DNA from: Obelidium mucronatum
Taxonomy: Eukaryota; Chytridiomycota; Chytridiomycetes; Chytridiales; Chytriomycetaceae
Assembly (NCBI GenBank): GCA_025765595.1
Contig: JAIVFH010000035.1
Coordinates: 248,001-312,000, forward strand
Length of the DNA stretch: 64,000 nt
Direction: 5' to 3'
Of the stretch, positions 1-12,600 are shown in pieces. A model generated the notes under the pieces. The model made no database searches and was not told where the DNA came from. It saw nothing but the letters and a program-made list of their open reading frames with translations. Positions within the stretch are counted from its first letter, which is position 1; every line of letters begins with the position of its first letter. Both the position numbers and the translations under genes were made by a program.

Positions 1-275
1 CAAAGTTTCCTTACCGAACGACCCCGTCGCGGGACTCAACACAGACACTGTGTTTGCAGCAACAGAGCCGAGAGCTAAAGACGCTCCGGACTGACTCCGC
101 GCAAATGACACGTGCGAGGGCACTCCAATATGACTTTTGAGCCTGTCAGCTACAATTAGCAACGTACTCGAAGCATTAGACTCAATGATATGAACCAGTC
201 CAACTGCCCAATCTGATCTTTGTGGATGGCTTGTGCGAGAGGCACAAGGGCGATGAATGCCCAATTTAAAAGCAT
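1..275 (-). CDS. EMC1: ER membrane protein complex subunit 1, 5' end only
   Basis: This is the N-terminus of EMC1, the large lumenal subunit of the ER membrane protein insertase. Translation from the ATG at 275 gives a signal peptide (MLLNWAFIALVPLAQA) followed directly by the family hallmark KDQIGQLDW. A 53-nt GT-AG intron (143-195, phase 2) then joins to a second exon (15-142). This exon reads LKSHIG, then a segment ending in VAANTVSVLSPATGSF, matching the start of the EMC1 beta-propeller, where many members have a VATEKNVIAAL-type strand. A donor (gtaagg) at 14 opens the next intron, which leaves the window. Only about 75 residues of a protein that normally exceeds 800 are visible. It lies head-to-tail downstream of CDC24, with about 80 bp between the CDC24 stop and this start. 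The identity rests on the signal peptide, the DQxGxxDW motif and strand spacing. Confidence 0.72.
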
Positions 276-357
276 TTTGCGTAATATTTGACAACCAACA
301 CCAAAAGAAATCCACAACAGCTTCAAAAACATCAAAAACACTGTACAAATCAATCCT

Positions 358-3310
358 TTAAGACAGAAACAAGTTCAAAATTCCTGAATGGGACACAAAT
401 GCCCGAGCTACATCCTCGTCCGACTCCAATGCCCCAACGACTCTCCATTCCTTTGTTTGGGCTCCTGGGACAATAACTTCCTCTTTAACAACCAAATTAA
501 CCGGCTGTGACAGCATTGGCTTATACGGCATCATTGACATCTTTCTTTCGACGCGATTGCGCAAATCATTGATTCGTGCTTCTCGTGTTGGCATCACTAT
601 GATTAAGATATCACTCTCGTAATGTGCACGGATCTTGATAAACGATGAAGACTGGCCCGGTGTTGGAACACCAAAAGCAGCAGAAGCAGGTGCTGTAGGG
701 TTTCTTCGCATCGGAGGTGGGTTACCAACTGGTTGAGCAGACCTGAGATATTGACCACTGTTTACCAGCGGTTGATACTGGTTCTGTGGCTGCAAAAACG
801 TATGGTTTTGACCCATTGTTACATTTGAAGACGCTGACTCGTAGTAGTCATTTTGGTAACCGGAAGCTTGGAACGAATAAGAACCATCCGAGGACGAAGG
901 CGCATAAACTGACATGTTACTACCAGCGGTAGAGGCGCCCATCATCATTCCATTGGCAACAGATTGCTTTCTCGCGTACATTTGAACTCCATCCGATTGA
1001 CGGCTCACATAATCGAGAGATTCACGACCGCCATCTCCGGATTCACTATCATTGCCTTCATCGTCACTGAATCCTGCCATTGGAAGTCCTGAAGATGCAA
1101 GAGATGCAAGGGCACTGGGTGCTTCCCGTGAAACACGCCTTCCATTAACGGTGTCAATTCGCTTAGTGGGAGCAGTGCCAAGACGGGGTGAAGCCATCGA
1201 CGACAGAGAAGAAACCGAGTCGGAGCGAGACGCAAATCCAAACTGAGATTGTACACCGGTACGGTAGGAGTCATACTGCAAAGCTGGTTGACTGTATGGA
1301 CTCAATGGAGACGCAAACTGTTGCATTGGTTGGGGGTAACCAGGGGCACCATAACTTGACACAGCAGATGTAGAGGCCGACCGTATCATAGCAGGTCCAC
1401 TCGAATAGTTGCCGTTAAAAATGCCCTTGGCACTGTTTTTACGGCGGCGATACAAGGCCACTTGCTTGTCCAATCGATCGGTCCATAAAAGTACTTGCTC
1501 TTCATTTCGCCCTCTTAACGAGAAGACAATGGCGTCAGGTTCATTTGCTTCCTTCCAATGGACACTGATACTGAAGACACCCAAGTTCGGGTTTGAAGAA
1601 TCTTCAACACGGAAAATATAGCTAATGTATATGTTTCCACGCAAAATATAGCTGTAGTTTTCGCCATCGCGAACCGAATTCTTCCTTGCACCAGATTTTC
1701 GTTGTTTCACTTCCTTTTTGCAACATAGTAGGATGCGTTCGAAAAGGAAGAGGGAATATTCACGTTCTTGGTCGTTGGAAGAAATCCAGAACCGATCTGT
1801 GAGCAATAAATCCCCAAAGTCTCGAATTTGAAGGCCCTGCACAAAAAAGATGAGAATTTGGGCTTGATAAACTGCGGATACTTAAGTACCTTCCAATCAT
1901 CCATTCGAGCCATCAAATCCAATCTTGTCCTCTCATTTTCGTCCCTTCTTTGAATCTCGTTCAGCTTTTCCGTCACTCGTTTAATTGCTTCCAATCCCTC
2001 TTTCAGCTCATCCATGTAAGGATAAGTTTCCGGGTCAGTCAACTTAATCAGCTCCTTCAATAATAGAGGATACTTCATTAAACGCTGTAAAGGTTTAATC
2101 ATGTAGGACTGAAGTTGGTGGTGTGGAATAACATGATTCAGGGCTTGTAACTCCTCCGTTTGAGTGGCGGCAAATTCTTGAGCATCCTGGTAATTGCAAC
2201 AGAATGGGAAGTAAATCTCAAAAGGATCTTCCTGAAATAATAAGAATGTGAGATTGGATAGCCAAAAAACCAAATACTTTTGACGTACATTCAAGATGAA
2301 TAATTGGCCAATTCGCTGTTCGACAAGACCCATATTCAGAGTGGATTCCATTGCAACCATAAAGCGACGTTGGAAATCGAGCAACTCGTTCAAATTAGAA
2401 AAGAGGTTTGAAACCATTTCTTTAGAAAGGATCTTTGTGTTGATAACTTCAGCTTGGTATCGTTGCAATTCTTCGAGAGAGAAGATGTACGCCCTCTCCG
2501 TCTCGATTAGCTCCTTGATCAATCGAGATCGATTGTCCAGAGGATTCACAAAGTCTTTTGAAAGCGCAGCAGAAAAGGGCAACTCTTTTGGAGGTGGTAG
2601 ATTTCCAGACAACTTGATTTTTTCAATCAAGTCTTCAACAAGACGAAGAAACTTCATGAATCCTTCCATATCATCCTTGTAGAGCTCAGATACACCGCCG
2701 AGCTCTTTCGCAGCAGTTAAGTTAAGCTCTTCTGCATGGCATGCGGCAATGAACTTATACAAATTGGCCTTGCACGGCTTGGATGGAAAGAACGGAGCCT
2801 TCACACCAGAAACATCATCCGGATCCAAGAAGTCTCCTATCAAGCGGAAAAACCAACCGTATCAGTGAATTCAGGTAATAAGAAAAACAAATTGAGTGCC
2901 CCCAATGCAAACGCACCGTTCGTGGTAGCGGCAAGCTCGTTAAAAACAACGCACAAGGGGGCACCGAGCTTGAAGCAGTTCCAGAGGACGTCGATTGGAT
3001 TCGCGATCTGATCACCGAAGACATAGGTGTCCAAGCCAGCGGGAAACAAATAGAACTCAAACATGGGAAACGAATACAGCGTCGCAATCAGATCGAGACA
3101 CCGCTGGAACAGCGGCTTAGGCGCCGGCTGCCTGTCGGTGGCCACCGGCAGCGGCAATGGCTTCGGGGCGGGCCCAGCCGGACTCGGGACGGCTGCTCCG
3201 ACCGCCGCGGCCTTCGCCTGGGCGTCGCGGCGCCGCTTTTCCTGGCGCTCGGCCGTCTGGCGGACCTGGTCCGGCGACAGGGCGTGCATTGCAGACATTC
3301 CACCCAACAT
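358..3310 (-). CDS. CDC24: Cdc24-type Rho guanine nucleotide exchange factor
   Basis: This is a Cdc42 exchange factor for polarity and MAPK signalling, about 920 aa in four exons (introns 2837-2916, 2232-2288 and 1837-1889). In order it has a low-complexity Ala/Pro N-terminus, a calponin-like CDC24 domain (LCVVFNELA, then NLYKFIAACH and SELYKDDMEGF), a DH domain starting near RLIKELIETERAYIFSLEEL and including LMKYPLLLKELIKLT, a PH domain (DDWK joined by splicing to GLQIRDFGDLLLTDRFW), a long Ser-rich linker, and a C-terminal PB1-type domain beginning IKIRAHYESDILIIVM. That order is the yeast Cdc24 architecture, in which PB1 binds the scaffold Bem1. The start is the ATG at 3310 (MLGGMSAMHAL); the longer upstream frame has no ATG. 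Intron 1 uses a GTGCGT donor. Codons 35-80 form a GC-rich block rich in Ala/Pro, unlike the rest of the gene. Confidence 0.92.
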
Positions 3311-3465
3311 GCTGTTGAATTGGTTGGAATTGGTGATCGAATTGGGAAGAAATTGATCACTTCTTATTGGCTGACTGGAAATTCTAAATGTGACCACCCA
3401 AGAAGGAACCGTCCCTTGCTCCCAATCTTCAACTTGTAAAACGAATATATTTTCAAAAGAAACGT

Positions 3466-6400
3466 CTAATTTGTATCTTTTTGCTCGTGCACCACTTCCG
3501 CCACTCCTTCTCCTTCATCCACTTTGTCACCCTTAGCTTCACCTTCTCCATTTGGCTGAGTTCCCTCATCAATTACAAGCCACTTTGGAACCAAATGCCA
3601 TGGAGTTTCGATTGCCGCTTCTAAAACGCTCTCCAATGCAGCTGCTAATTGATCAACAGCAGGAGAATCCCCGTTTACGCCACTATCAAATGCAATCGGC
3701 TTGAAGCTGCTCTTTCTCCGTTGAGGAGGTCCTGGCTTGGGGGCGGCATACTCAGAGTGTACTCCGGTATACTCAGAGTGGAGTGATGATGACACGCTTC
3801 CTCTCTTCTTTATGCGAGTTGCTGTATTGGTGGAATGTGAAATTGCAGTGTGAGAGTTGGTGGACCGAGTCGGTGTCAGTGGCCGCTCTTCGTCGCTCAA
3901 AGACGGTGTTGAGAGGGCAGAGTAGCGGGAGCTACTTGCCTCACTTGCGTTATCATCGCTGAAAAAGGCAGCCACAGGGTTATTTTGAACCTGTTTAGGT
4001 TTGTAGGTATCGAGGAACGAAGGGACTACTTCTTGACGAAGAGTTGCATCTATAAGGGAAATGGAGTGTCGTCTGGATCTGTTGAACGATGGCGTACTGG
4101 CATGGCTTGATCGAATATCCAAAGACTTGCAGCGGCGGCTTGAAGAGGACTGTATACCAGGCGCGCTCACAGACAAAGATCTTGACAATCGGCCACTTCC
4201 ATTCTTTTCTTCTTCCGATTTATCTTCTGTAATGAATGTTTTAGACAGGTGTATGAAGATATAATACAGAAAAAAAACCACCCATACCACTTGTCGTCGC
4301 ATAAACAACATTTTCAACATCACTCTCATCATCTTCATACACAGGATCCGCTCTCATACTCAAACTTGACCCAGCTCTTCGCAAAACTGATTTTGGACGC
4401 ATTGGCAAATCTCCAACAACGTCGTCATCCTCCAATCCACTGGTTCCTTCCATTTTCAAACTTGAAGTTGAGCCTGTTCTTCTCAGCACGGATGCGGGTC
4501 TCTTGTTGAGCAACACACTCGTCGGTCGAGTTTTGATGACCGAGGTTGGCCTTGGCTTAATGATGCTTAATGGCCGTTCGCTTGCAGGCTTTACATCGCT
4601 TCTCTGCCACTTTTTCCCATCAATTTCAGCTTCAAAAAGAACTTCGTCGTCGTCTTCTTCGTAGTTGGCTATGCGAAGTGAGCCGACTTGCTCTTCGTCA
4701 GGTACAAGATCAGTGATTGCTTGCAAGATTGAAGTCAACGGAGTAAACCATGATGAAGTTGTTGTTGTAGAAGTCCTTGTGGCAACCGCAGCAGTAGTAC
4801 CTACCACTGGTTCCGACTTCATTCTAGAGGGAGTCGGAATGTCAGGAACTGGTACATTCGAAGGTGCAACAGGTCCATCATCTTCTTCCGCATCATCTGG
4901 AATACCAGTAACCGCAGAGAACCATGAAGTAGAGGCTTTTGGTTTCACTTGCTGAGCTGGACCTGGTGACGACTGTCGAACAGGGCTTTGGTCATCCGTA
5001 GCAGCGGTTGAGAACCAAGATGTCGACGCCTTTGGTTTCACAACAGGCAGTTGCTGTTGCTCGTCTTCCGCTGCTGGGGCAGAAGTAAACCATGAAAGCG
5101 ATGACTTTGGTTTCACTTGGCTGTTGCTTGAATCAGAACGTGGAATCGGCGTCACTTGGCCAGCGTCCATAGTAATGGGTTTCAAAATAGAACTGAAGAA
5201 ACCAACAGATTCTGTCTGAGAAACAGGTGGTGGATCCACTTTTGCAAAATCGCCAAATCCAGTCGGTTTTGGGATTGGTGTTGGCATATTCAAAGGCATC
5301 GAGCTGTTTCCTTCAGAACCTTCACCAACTGTTTCTTGATCCAATGGGAAGACTGCGCTTTGCTTCAGCGAAGACGATAGTTTTGGAATCGCCTTTGTGG
5401 TAGATCGAACACTTCCCTGCCACATGACGCTTTCCAAATCAGCGTCCATCACAACCGGAGCAGAAGATATCGCTTGGGCAACTGCGGCAGGAGTACGTGA
5501 TGGTCTCACCGATGCAACTTCACTCCCAGAATCGTCTTCTTCGTCGTTGTTGCTGAACACACTCTTGGCCTTCTTGGCCGTCGATCTCTTCGACTTGACA
5601 TTCCCCTTCCACACGATCGATTCTGCATCTTCCAACAAGGAATTGTTGGTTGAATCAGCAAGACTTTGAGGCACATTGGGTCGCTTCGACTTGACAGTTC
5701 CACGGAAAACAATCGACTCAGCGTCATCCCCCGCATACGAATTTCCCGTTGTGCTCTTGGCCGCTTTCGCAGTAGATTTCTTGCTCTTGACAGCTCCCCG
5801 CCAAACTATCGACTCAGCATCTTCGAGGGCAGCAGCACTTTCGTCTTCTCCAATAGAACCTGCCATACTCTTGGCAGCTTTCGTTGTTGACTTCTTGCTC
5901 TTGACAGCACCACGCCAAACAATCGATTCGGCATCATCCAAAGTGTCTGATGGGGTATTATTGTTTGTAACAGACATTGTATGTTTGCGAGAAGCCTTTT
6001 TGGACTTTACAGATCCCTTCCAGACAATAGATTCCGCATCGGCCAAAGATTCGTCGGGATTCTGCTGAACTTCAGCATTAACCTCTGGTGCCTTCTTGGA
6101 CTTGACAGTTCCGGTGAAAATGACGCTATCGTGGGCCAACTGCTCCTCCGTTGTCAGTGCTGATGCGACAGCCAATGGGCTAGTCGGAAGAGTCGAAGTT
6201 GCTAATACAGGAGCCTGGTTGGATTTATCGAGGTCGGCCTTTTCACCTTCTACATCTACAGGCGCTACAGTCTGGCTTTCGGGGACGACAGTGCCAGACC
6301 AGAGAATGCCCGACAAATCTTCCGTTTGAGTCAAATTCTGGGTTTCTTGTTCTTCGTCACGTTGGTGCCACATCAGTCGACTTGAAGGACGTCCAAGACG

Positions 6401-9400
6401 ACTCTGCGGCCGTTGTTGGCTCTCAGCAACATTCGTAGCAGCGACTGCTTCGTCCTGGTTCTTTTGAGGACTTGGTTCTGGAGTCATTGGATAGACAGCT
6501 ACCACACATGAAGATCAGTCAAACATCATTTCTACAAATGAGACCACCCACCTAAACCAATTTGAGGCAACTCTTGTTGCGAAGTTGGAACAGAGCCACC
6601 AATATTGAAGCCCCCGGATTCTTGATCTGGGCTTAATGGCCAAATAGACCCACTGGCATCGTAAATGGCCGCTGGTCTGAGTGAACCCGCCCTCTTTTCT
6701 GACACTGGACGAACATCCTCCAAATGTGGAACCATGGGACTCATCTCGTTATCCGCATTAACGCTGCTTGAAAGTGATTCCATATCCGTCATTGCCAACA
6801 TTTCAATTGCATCTGTTGTGTGCAATCCAGAACCAACAAACATATTCTGCTCCCGACGCGCATCCTCCGCCATTCCAAGCAAGTCTGCAGTATTATGCGC
6901 CTCCAGATAATCATCTTCTGGGATTCGTTCCAAAAACCCTTTTGCCCAGGGACTGCTTGCCGCACCACCCAGCGATAGCGAACCATTGAAGCTTCCACGC
7001 TTTAGAATGCTTGGAATAACAACTTCGTCTTCCGTATCGTCACTGTCTTGCTCGAGAATGCTGCTAATTGCATGGCTGTTGAGCATCCCACTATTTCTCT
7101 TGTTGAAAGACTCATGGTAAGCAAGGACTGGACGAGTCAACGACATTGTGCTCCATCTGTGGGTTCGTTTTCGGTTTCGAGGGGTTAGAATTGCATCTTC
7201 TTCATCTTCGGTACTGTCTTCTGTCGTATCGAACTCGCTGTCGCTTCCCTCGCGGAATGAGATACTTCGATGACCTTGCTTTGTTTGAGTAGGTGCTGGT
7301 GCTTCGGTAGACGGCTTTGGTTCAACCACTTTCAAAATATCAGCTTAAAGCAAAAAACAAGAGTCAGTAAAGCCCTTACAAAAAAAATACAAAAATTAAT
7401 TTACCTCTCCACCAGGCATCCGCTTCGTCAATTTCCTGGTCTGCGTCGATTTCACTATCAAACTCAGAATCACTGTCCCAACATCTCTTCACATTCTTGA
7501 GCCCTCCACCAATCAAACCTTCACCTTCCCCGTTATTTCCTAAAGGAGTCCATGGGCTTTCCAAAAGTCTCATCACACCCATGACCTCAACTTCAATTTC
7601 TAATCCAATGGTACTTCCCTGCCTAGTTATGTACTCTAGTGCAACCAATGCGGCGTCCCGACCGTCTTTGGCTTCCTTCTCCAGTTTCCGGACTTTTTCT
7701 TCCAACCCAGTCCCTCTCAGAATTGTTACTTCGACATTCCTGGCATTCAGTTCATTCTTGATTGTTGCAATGTGAGACCGTGTGACGGTAAGTTCGCTCT
7801 TGAGACGATGTGTCAGTTGAGACTGTGTGCTAAGAAGGGTATGTGCGCGCTCCAGTTGGGCGCGAAGAGTTGCAATCGTGGATGCAGCCGATGGATCAGA
7901 TGCAGCCGTTGACTCTTGAAACGGACTGATGGTTCGAGATGGTTGAAGAAATTGCGCTTGTTGCTGTAGTTCAAACGGACTGGATGAACGAAGTGGAGTA
8001 GGGGTATGTATAGCAACAGTTGCAGTTGAAAAAACAGGAGTGCTAGCTCGGCGAGACACCTCTTTCGACGCGCGAGGCGGTGGCTTGTAGTTTGTTATCG
8101 GGAATTGTCTAGATGAATTTCCGCCTGCAAGAAGTTAGATTTTTGATTGGAACCGTTGGTAAGACACAAACCATCAATCTCAAAAACTCGAACGCATCCA
8201 TCTAAACTGGCACTATATAGCCGACCAGCTCCAGAATTAACACTTGGTGTCGATGTAATTGGCTTTTCAACGAAAACCCACAGAATGCCTGCCGAGTGAT
8301 TATCGAATTTCCTCATGATCCCTCCAGCTTTTACATCCCACTCATAAATAATGGCATCATCTCCTGCAGAGAACACTTGACCAGGTAATAAACCAATAGA
8401 AACAGTGCGAACTGCTGATGGTTTGTGCCCAGGAGGTAGGAGTCCATCGGATGAATGGTTTCCAAACAGCGATTGAGTCGCTGATGTAAAGAGAGTACCA
8501 AGGCCAAGATTTGATGCTCGACGCTGAATGGGGTTGATAATGGTATCAACAATGCTGCCACTTAGAGACTCATCTTCCTTTCGACTGGTATTGCTGAGAC
8601 TTCCACCAGCCTCCGGTTTGGCATATTCAACTTCATTGTCCGAATTTAATGGAGAAATAGTAGCAGTAGTAGAAGCGCTTGATCCGCCGTTGATGGCAGT
8701 AGATGACGGCGAGTTGGAGGCAGTTAAGCCCAGAACTTTGACGAGCTTTCCAGCACTGACGTTCCAGACACGAAGTCCGCCGTCCCGCCCTCCAGCATAC
8801 AATACATTAATTCCAGCCGATAAGGCCAACACATCGGTATCCATGGTGAGCACGTGCAGGCAATCTCCAGATTCAGCATCCCAAACACGGACAGACCCGT
8901 CCATTCCACCACTGAACACACGGCCGCCATGCACAGCAAGGCACAAAACGGGGCGGGTATGGCCTGCATAGATGTGTGTCTTCTTGCCGCTCAGCAGATC
9001 CCAGCGATGAATTGCCTTATCGAACGAAGCCGTGTATAGACGGTCGCGGGGCTCCGCCACCTCCCGCAGATCGTTGAGCGAAGGCGATCTATGCAGACCA
9101 GCGTGGGAATAGGAGTCCGGAGTTTCTGCTCGGCAGACACTTGTCAATAAGGGGGTGTTGCGTGTTTCAGGACAACGGGGACACTCACCAAAGACCACCG
9201 CCGACACGGCAGCGGCATGGGCGCGCTGCATGGAGTGGGCGCGCTGGAACGACAGGCCGGCGTGCGGCGCGGGCGTCGACGCCGTCCACACGACCAGCGA
9301 GCCGTCCTCGGCGCCAGACACAAGCCGCGCGCCGTCGAACGCCAGCGCAGACACCGACGCCGCCGCCGCCGCGCTGCCGCCGCTGCCGCCGCCGCCGGCC

Positions 9401-9609
9401 CGCGCGCTCGCCGACGCCGGAAACGCCGCGCGCGGCGAATGCGTCAGCACGCGCTGCGCCGGCGGGGCGCCCGCCTCGCCGTGCACCTCCTCGATCGTCA
9501 CCAGGCCGTCGCGGCTGCCGACGGCCACAAACACTCGGTGTCCGTGCCGCACGACGCATGCCGATGTCGTTCCGTTGAGCGACAGCGATAGGGTTTCTGC
9601 CACCTGCAT
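3466..9609 (-). CDS. Giant WD40 protein with a repeat-rich disordered tail
   Basis: One gene of about 1,950 aa with introns at 9126-9188 (63 nt, in frame), 8125-8171, 7344-7404, 6499-6551 and 4227-4287; all join in phase. The N-terminal third is a WD40 propeller: repeats such as LYTASFDKAIHRWD, VFSGGMDGSVRVWD, LYAGGRDGGLRVWN, VFSAGDDAIIYEWD and LYSASLDGCVRVFE. A coiled coil follows (LRAQLERAHTLLSTQ to EEKVRKLEKEAKD), then a long acidic/Ser-rich region. The C-terminal half holds three internal repeat families: about eight copies of a DAESIVWRGAVKSKK-type unit (6331-5374), three to four of KPKASTSWFS (5129-4747), and five of RPxSVL (4575-4357). The first ATG is at 9609, because the open frame above it has no ATG; that leaves 63 nt to the stop of the ABC gene upstream. 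I do not recognise an orthologue. A scaffold role is inference. Confidence 0.72.
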
Positions 9610-9672
9610 TCGCTTGATGTTTTTTGGTTTCCAATTTGGTCTTTTACTCAAATCACTCAAATCCAACTTTGT

Positions 9673-12600
9673 TCATCCCTTCACCAACCCTGCTTCCTTG
9701 GCCAGTCCAAAGAACTTGCTCTTCTTGTTCTTCAGCAGGTTCTGCGGACTGTCTAATTCTGCCACCTTTCCGTGATCCAACACAAGAATCCTGTCATAAT
9801 CAATGATGGTATTGACTCGGTGCGCAATTGTAATCACGGTGCAGTGCTTTGCCAACTCTCGGATAGTACGCTGAATAATATTATCTGAACGGAGGGGTTA
9901 TTTTCCCTTAGTATTGACAAACTCACCAAAATTACAAATACAAAAATCAACACCAACCCGTCTCAAAGTCAATCGACGCGGTAGCCTCATCCAAAATCAT
10001 GACACGAGACTTTCTCAATACAGCTCTGTTGGAAGGTCATCAAGGCATGGTCAGAAAATAATGTATCAGACCAACAAGAAACCTTTAAACCCACCTGGCC
10101 AAGCACAGCAACTGCCTTTGTCCACAACTCAAATTCTCTCCTCCTTGTTGGATTTGGGCATCCAGCTTTCCATCCATTTCAGCAATGACACTCTTCATAT
10201 TGGCAGCATCCAGGGCTTCCCAAAGCTCATCATCAGACGCCTTTTGGAAAGGATCCAAGTTTTCTCGTACACTTCCGTTAAACACAAAAGGATCCTGAGG
10301 AATAATGGTCATTTTGGATCGCAGGTTGTACAGTCCAATTTTGGTAATATCAACTCCATCCAACACAATGGTACCAGAAGAAGGCTCCATAATACGAAAC
10401 AGTGCCAAAGTAAGGGACGATTTTCCTGTAGAAAAACATAGGGTTATGAAAATGAGTGGAGAGAACTTTTTAACTTCCAAACAACACAAAAACCCTCCGA
10501 ACCTGCTCCCGTTCTTCCCACTATCCCAATTTTCTCATTCGAATTCACATGGAACGACAACTTCCTCAATACAAGGTCCAAACCCTCTCGGTACCTCGCT
10601 TCATAGTCTCGAAACTCAATGACTCCGTTTTCAGGCCACGATTCTCTGGGCGCTTGTCGTGGCATCAAGTATGGAGCCTCTTGCGGAAGCTCAATGTACT
10701 CCTTCATTCTTTCCACACTCACAATGTTGGTCTCTATTTCACATGACTGTCTGACAAGCCAGTTGAGCGATTGAGTCACATTCAACGAATACGTCAACGC
10801 CAAACCAACAAGACTGGCGCTAACATATCCATTAACTGCAATAGAGACAACTGCAAACATTGCACTTCCAAAAACAATCAAGGAGCCTATAAATTCCAAA
10901 CGGACAGCAAGCCAGCGATTTGAAGACACTGAGGGGTAGTAAGCCTTCATGTTATAGTCAACACGGTACTCATTGGTGGTTATGAAACGCTGACACTGCT
11001 GATAAGCTCGAATGGTGCCAACCCCAGCAAGAGTTTCTTGAAAGTGTGCATATATTGGGGAACGTGACGTTGAATCCAAACGTTTCAATTCACGCGAGGT
11101 ACTCAAATAGTAGCGTTGGAAGTAAATGTACAGTAGTCCCAGAGGCACCACAAAGAACAAGAACATCCAGTTTCCAATCGTGTTCACGGCTAGAACAGCA
11201 AGCACTGAAAACAATGTTCTCGTGTATCCCTGAAACACACGTGGTAACACTTCATCTACAGTGTATACATCTTTTGAGAATCGGTTCAAAATTCGTCCAA
11301 GAGGCGTCGTGTCAAAGTAGGACTGAGGAAGTTTGACAATATTCTCCAGCATATCTTGATGCAAGATTCGAGCAGAGCGAATTCCACAGAAAATCCAAAC
11401 AAAGATTGTTTGGAAAACAAAACTGCCTGCGTATAAAAGACCGATGCCGCCGTAAACCATTAGACGGGTCATGACATTTTCGGGTTCCTAGAATAGTGAG
11501 GTTCACCACAAGTTCCAACACAAGTGTTACGTTGAAAAACTTACCACACTCTCCTGCTTCATCCATCCTCTCAAAACTAAATCACGTTTTCGATCATTTG
11601 AGTCAGCCCAGTCCGCCAAATACAAGTTTTGTGCAATACTCAAAAACTGACTGAAGATGGCATTGCACAAAAACAAAGTAATGCTTCCGAATCCACAACT
11701 GGAAGCATAAGACCAATAAACTTTGGAAGAAACACTTCCTTTTGAGCTTTCTTCTTTGGAAATCAGTGATGGCCCGGCCGGCGTGGCAGGGGTGACCGCA
11801 TCCGCAGCCTTGCCCTTCACACTAGCATCAACAGGTCCCACTGCTTGAACTACAGACGATGGTACAACTTGGACACCTCTTAAGGCAGCCTCCGGTGTAC
11901 CCAGCGAGTCAATATCCTCCTCCTTTCTTTTTCCATACTCCTTCATAAGAGCGTGAAACTTTTTCCCTTTTGACATGAGTGACTTGTACTTTCCAGCTTC
12001 AACAATTTCACCTCCTTGCATCAATGCAACATAGTCGGCTTCATGCACAACGTGAATGCTATGTGTCACAAACACTCTAGACTTGGTTGCGAGAAGACCT
12101 TTTGGCCCAATAACTTGATTGAAAATGTGCTTTCCGACATGCGCATCGACCGCTGATAGTGTATCATCTAAAATCAAATGAACAAAGGTTTCAGCTTTTA
12201 AGAAAAAAAAAAAAAGGGTTTGGTTTTCCTTTACCAAGCAGGTAAACATCCGCCCTGGAATACACAGCTCGAGCCAAATTAATTCTTTGCTTCTGTCCTC
12301 CACTCAAATTGATACCACGTTCTCCAATTTCCGTCATATCACCACCAGGCAAAACTGCCAAATCTGGCTCCAACCCACACGCAGCAATTACAGTGTTATA
12401 CCACTCTGCTTCAAACAACCCACCAAACACAATATTTTCTCGCAGAGTGGCATTCATGATCCAAGGCGTCTGCGGGACGTAGGCCACTTTACCACATATA
12501 GTTACACTTCCACTTGACTTGTACATTTCTCCCAACGTTGCACTCAAGAGTGACGACTTTCCACTTCCGACGACCCCAACGATCGCAACAAGATTGGCAT

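Noticed and set aside
3311..3397. N-terminal extension of Cdc24 up to 3397
   Set aside because: The extension would start at GTG; the first ATG is at 3308-3310.
9609..9666. N-terminal extension of the WD40 protein (LSDLSKRPNWKPK...)
   Set aside because: The frame has no ATG before 9609; the extension would need a TTG start only 6 bp from the ABC transporter stop.
9140..9775. Several long overlapping plus-strand frames with Arg/Ala-rich products
   Set aside because: They are shadows of the GC-rich 5' block of the WD40 gene; their composition follows the complementary codons and no domain is present. The same applies at 14257-14843, 23200-23590 and 60614-61075.
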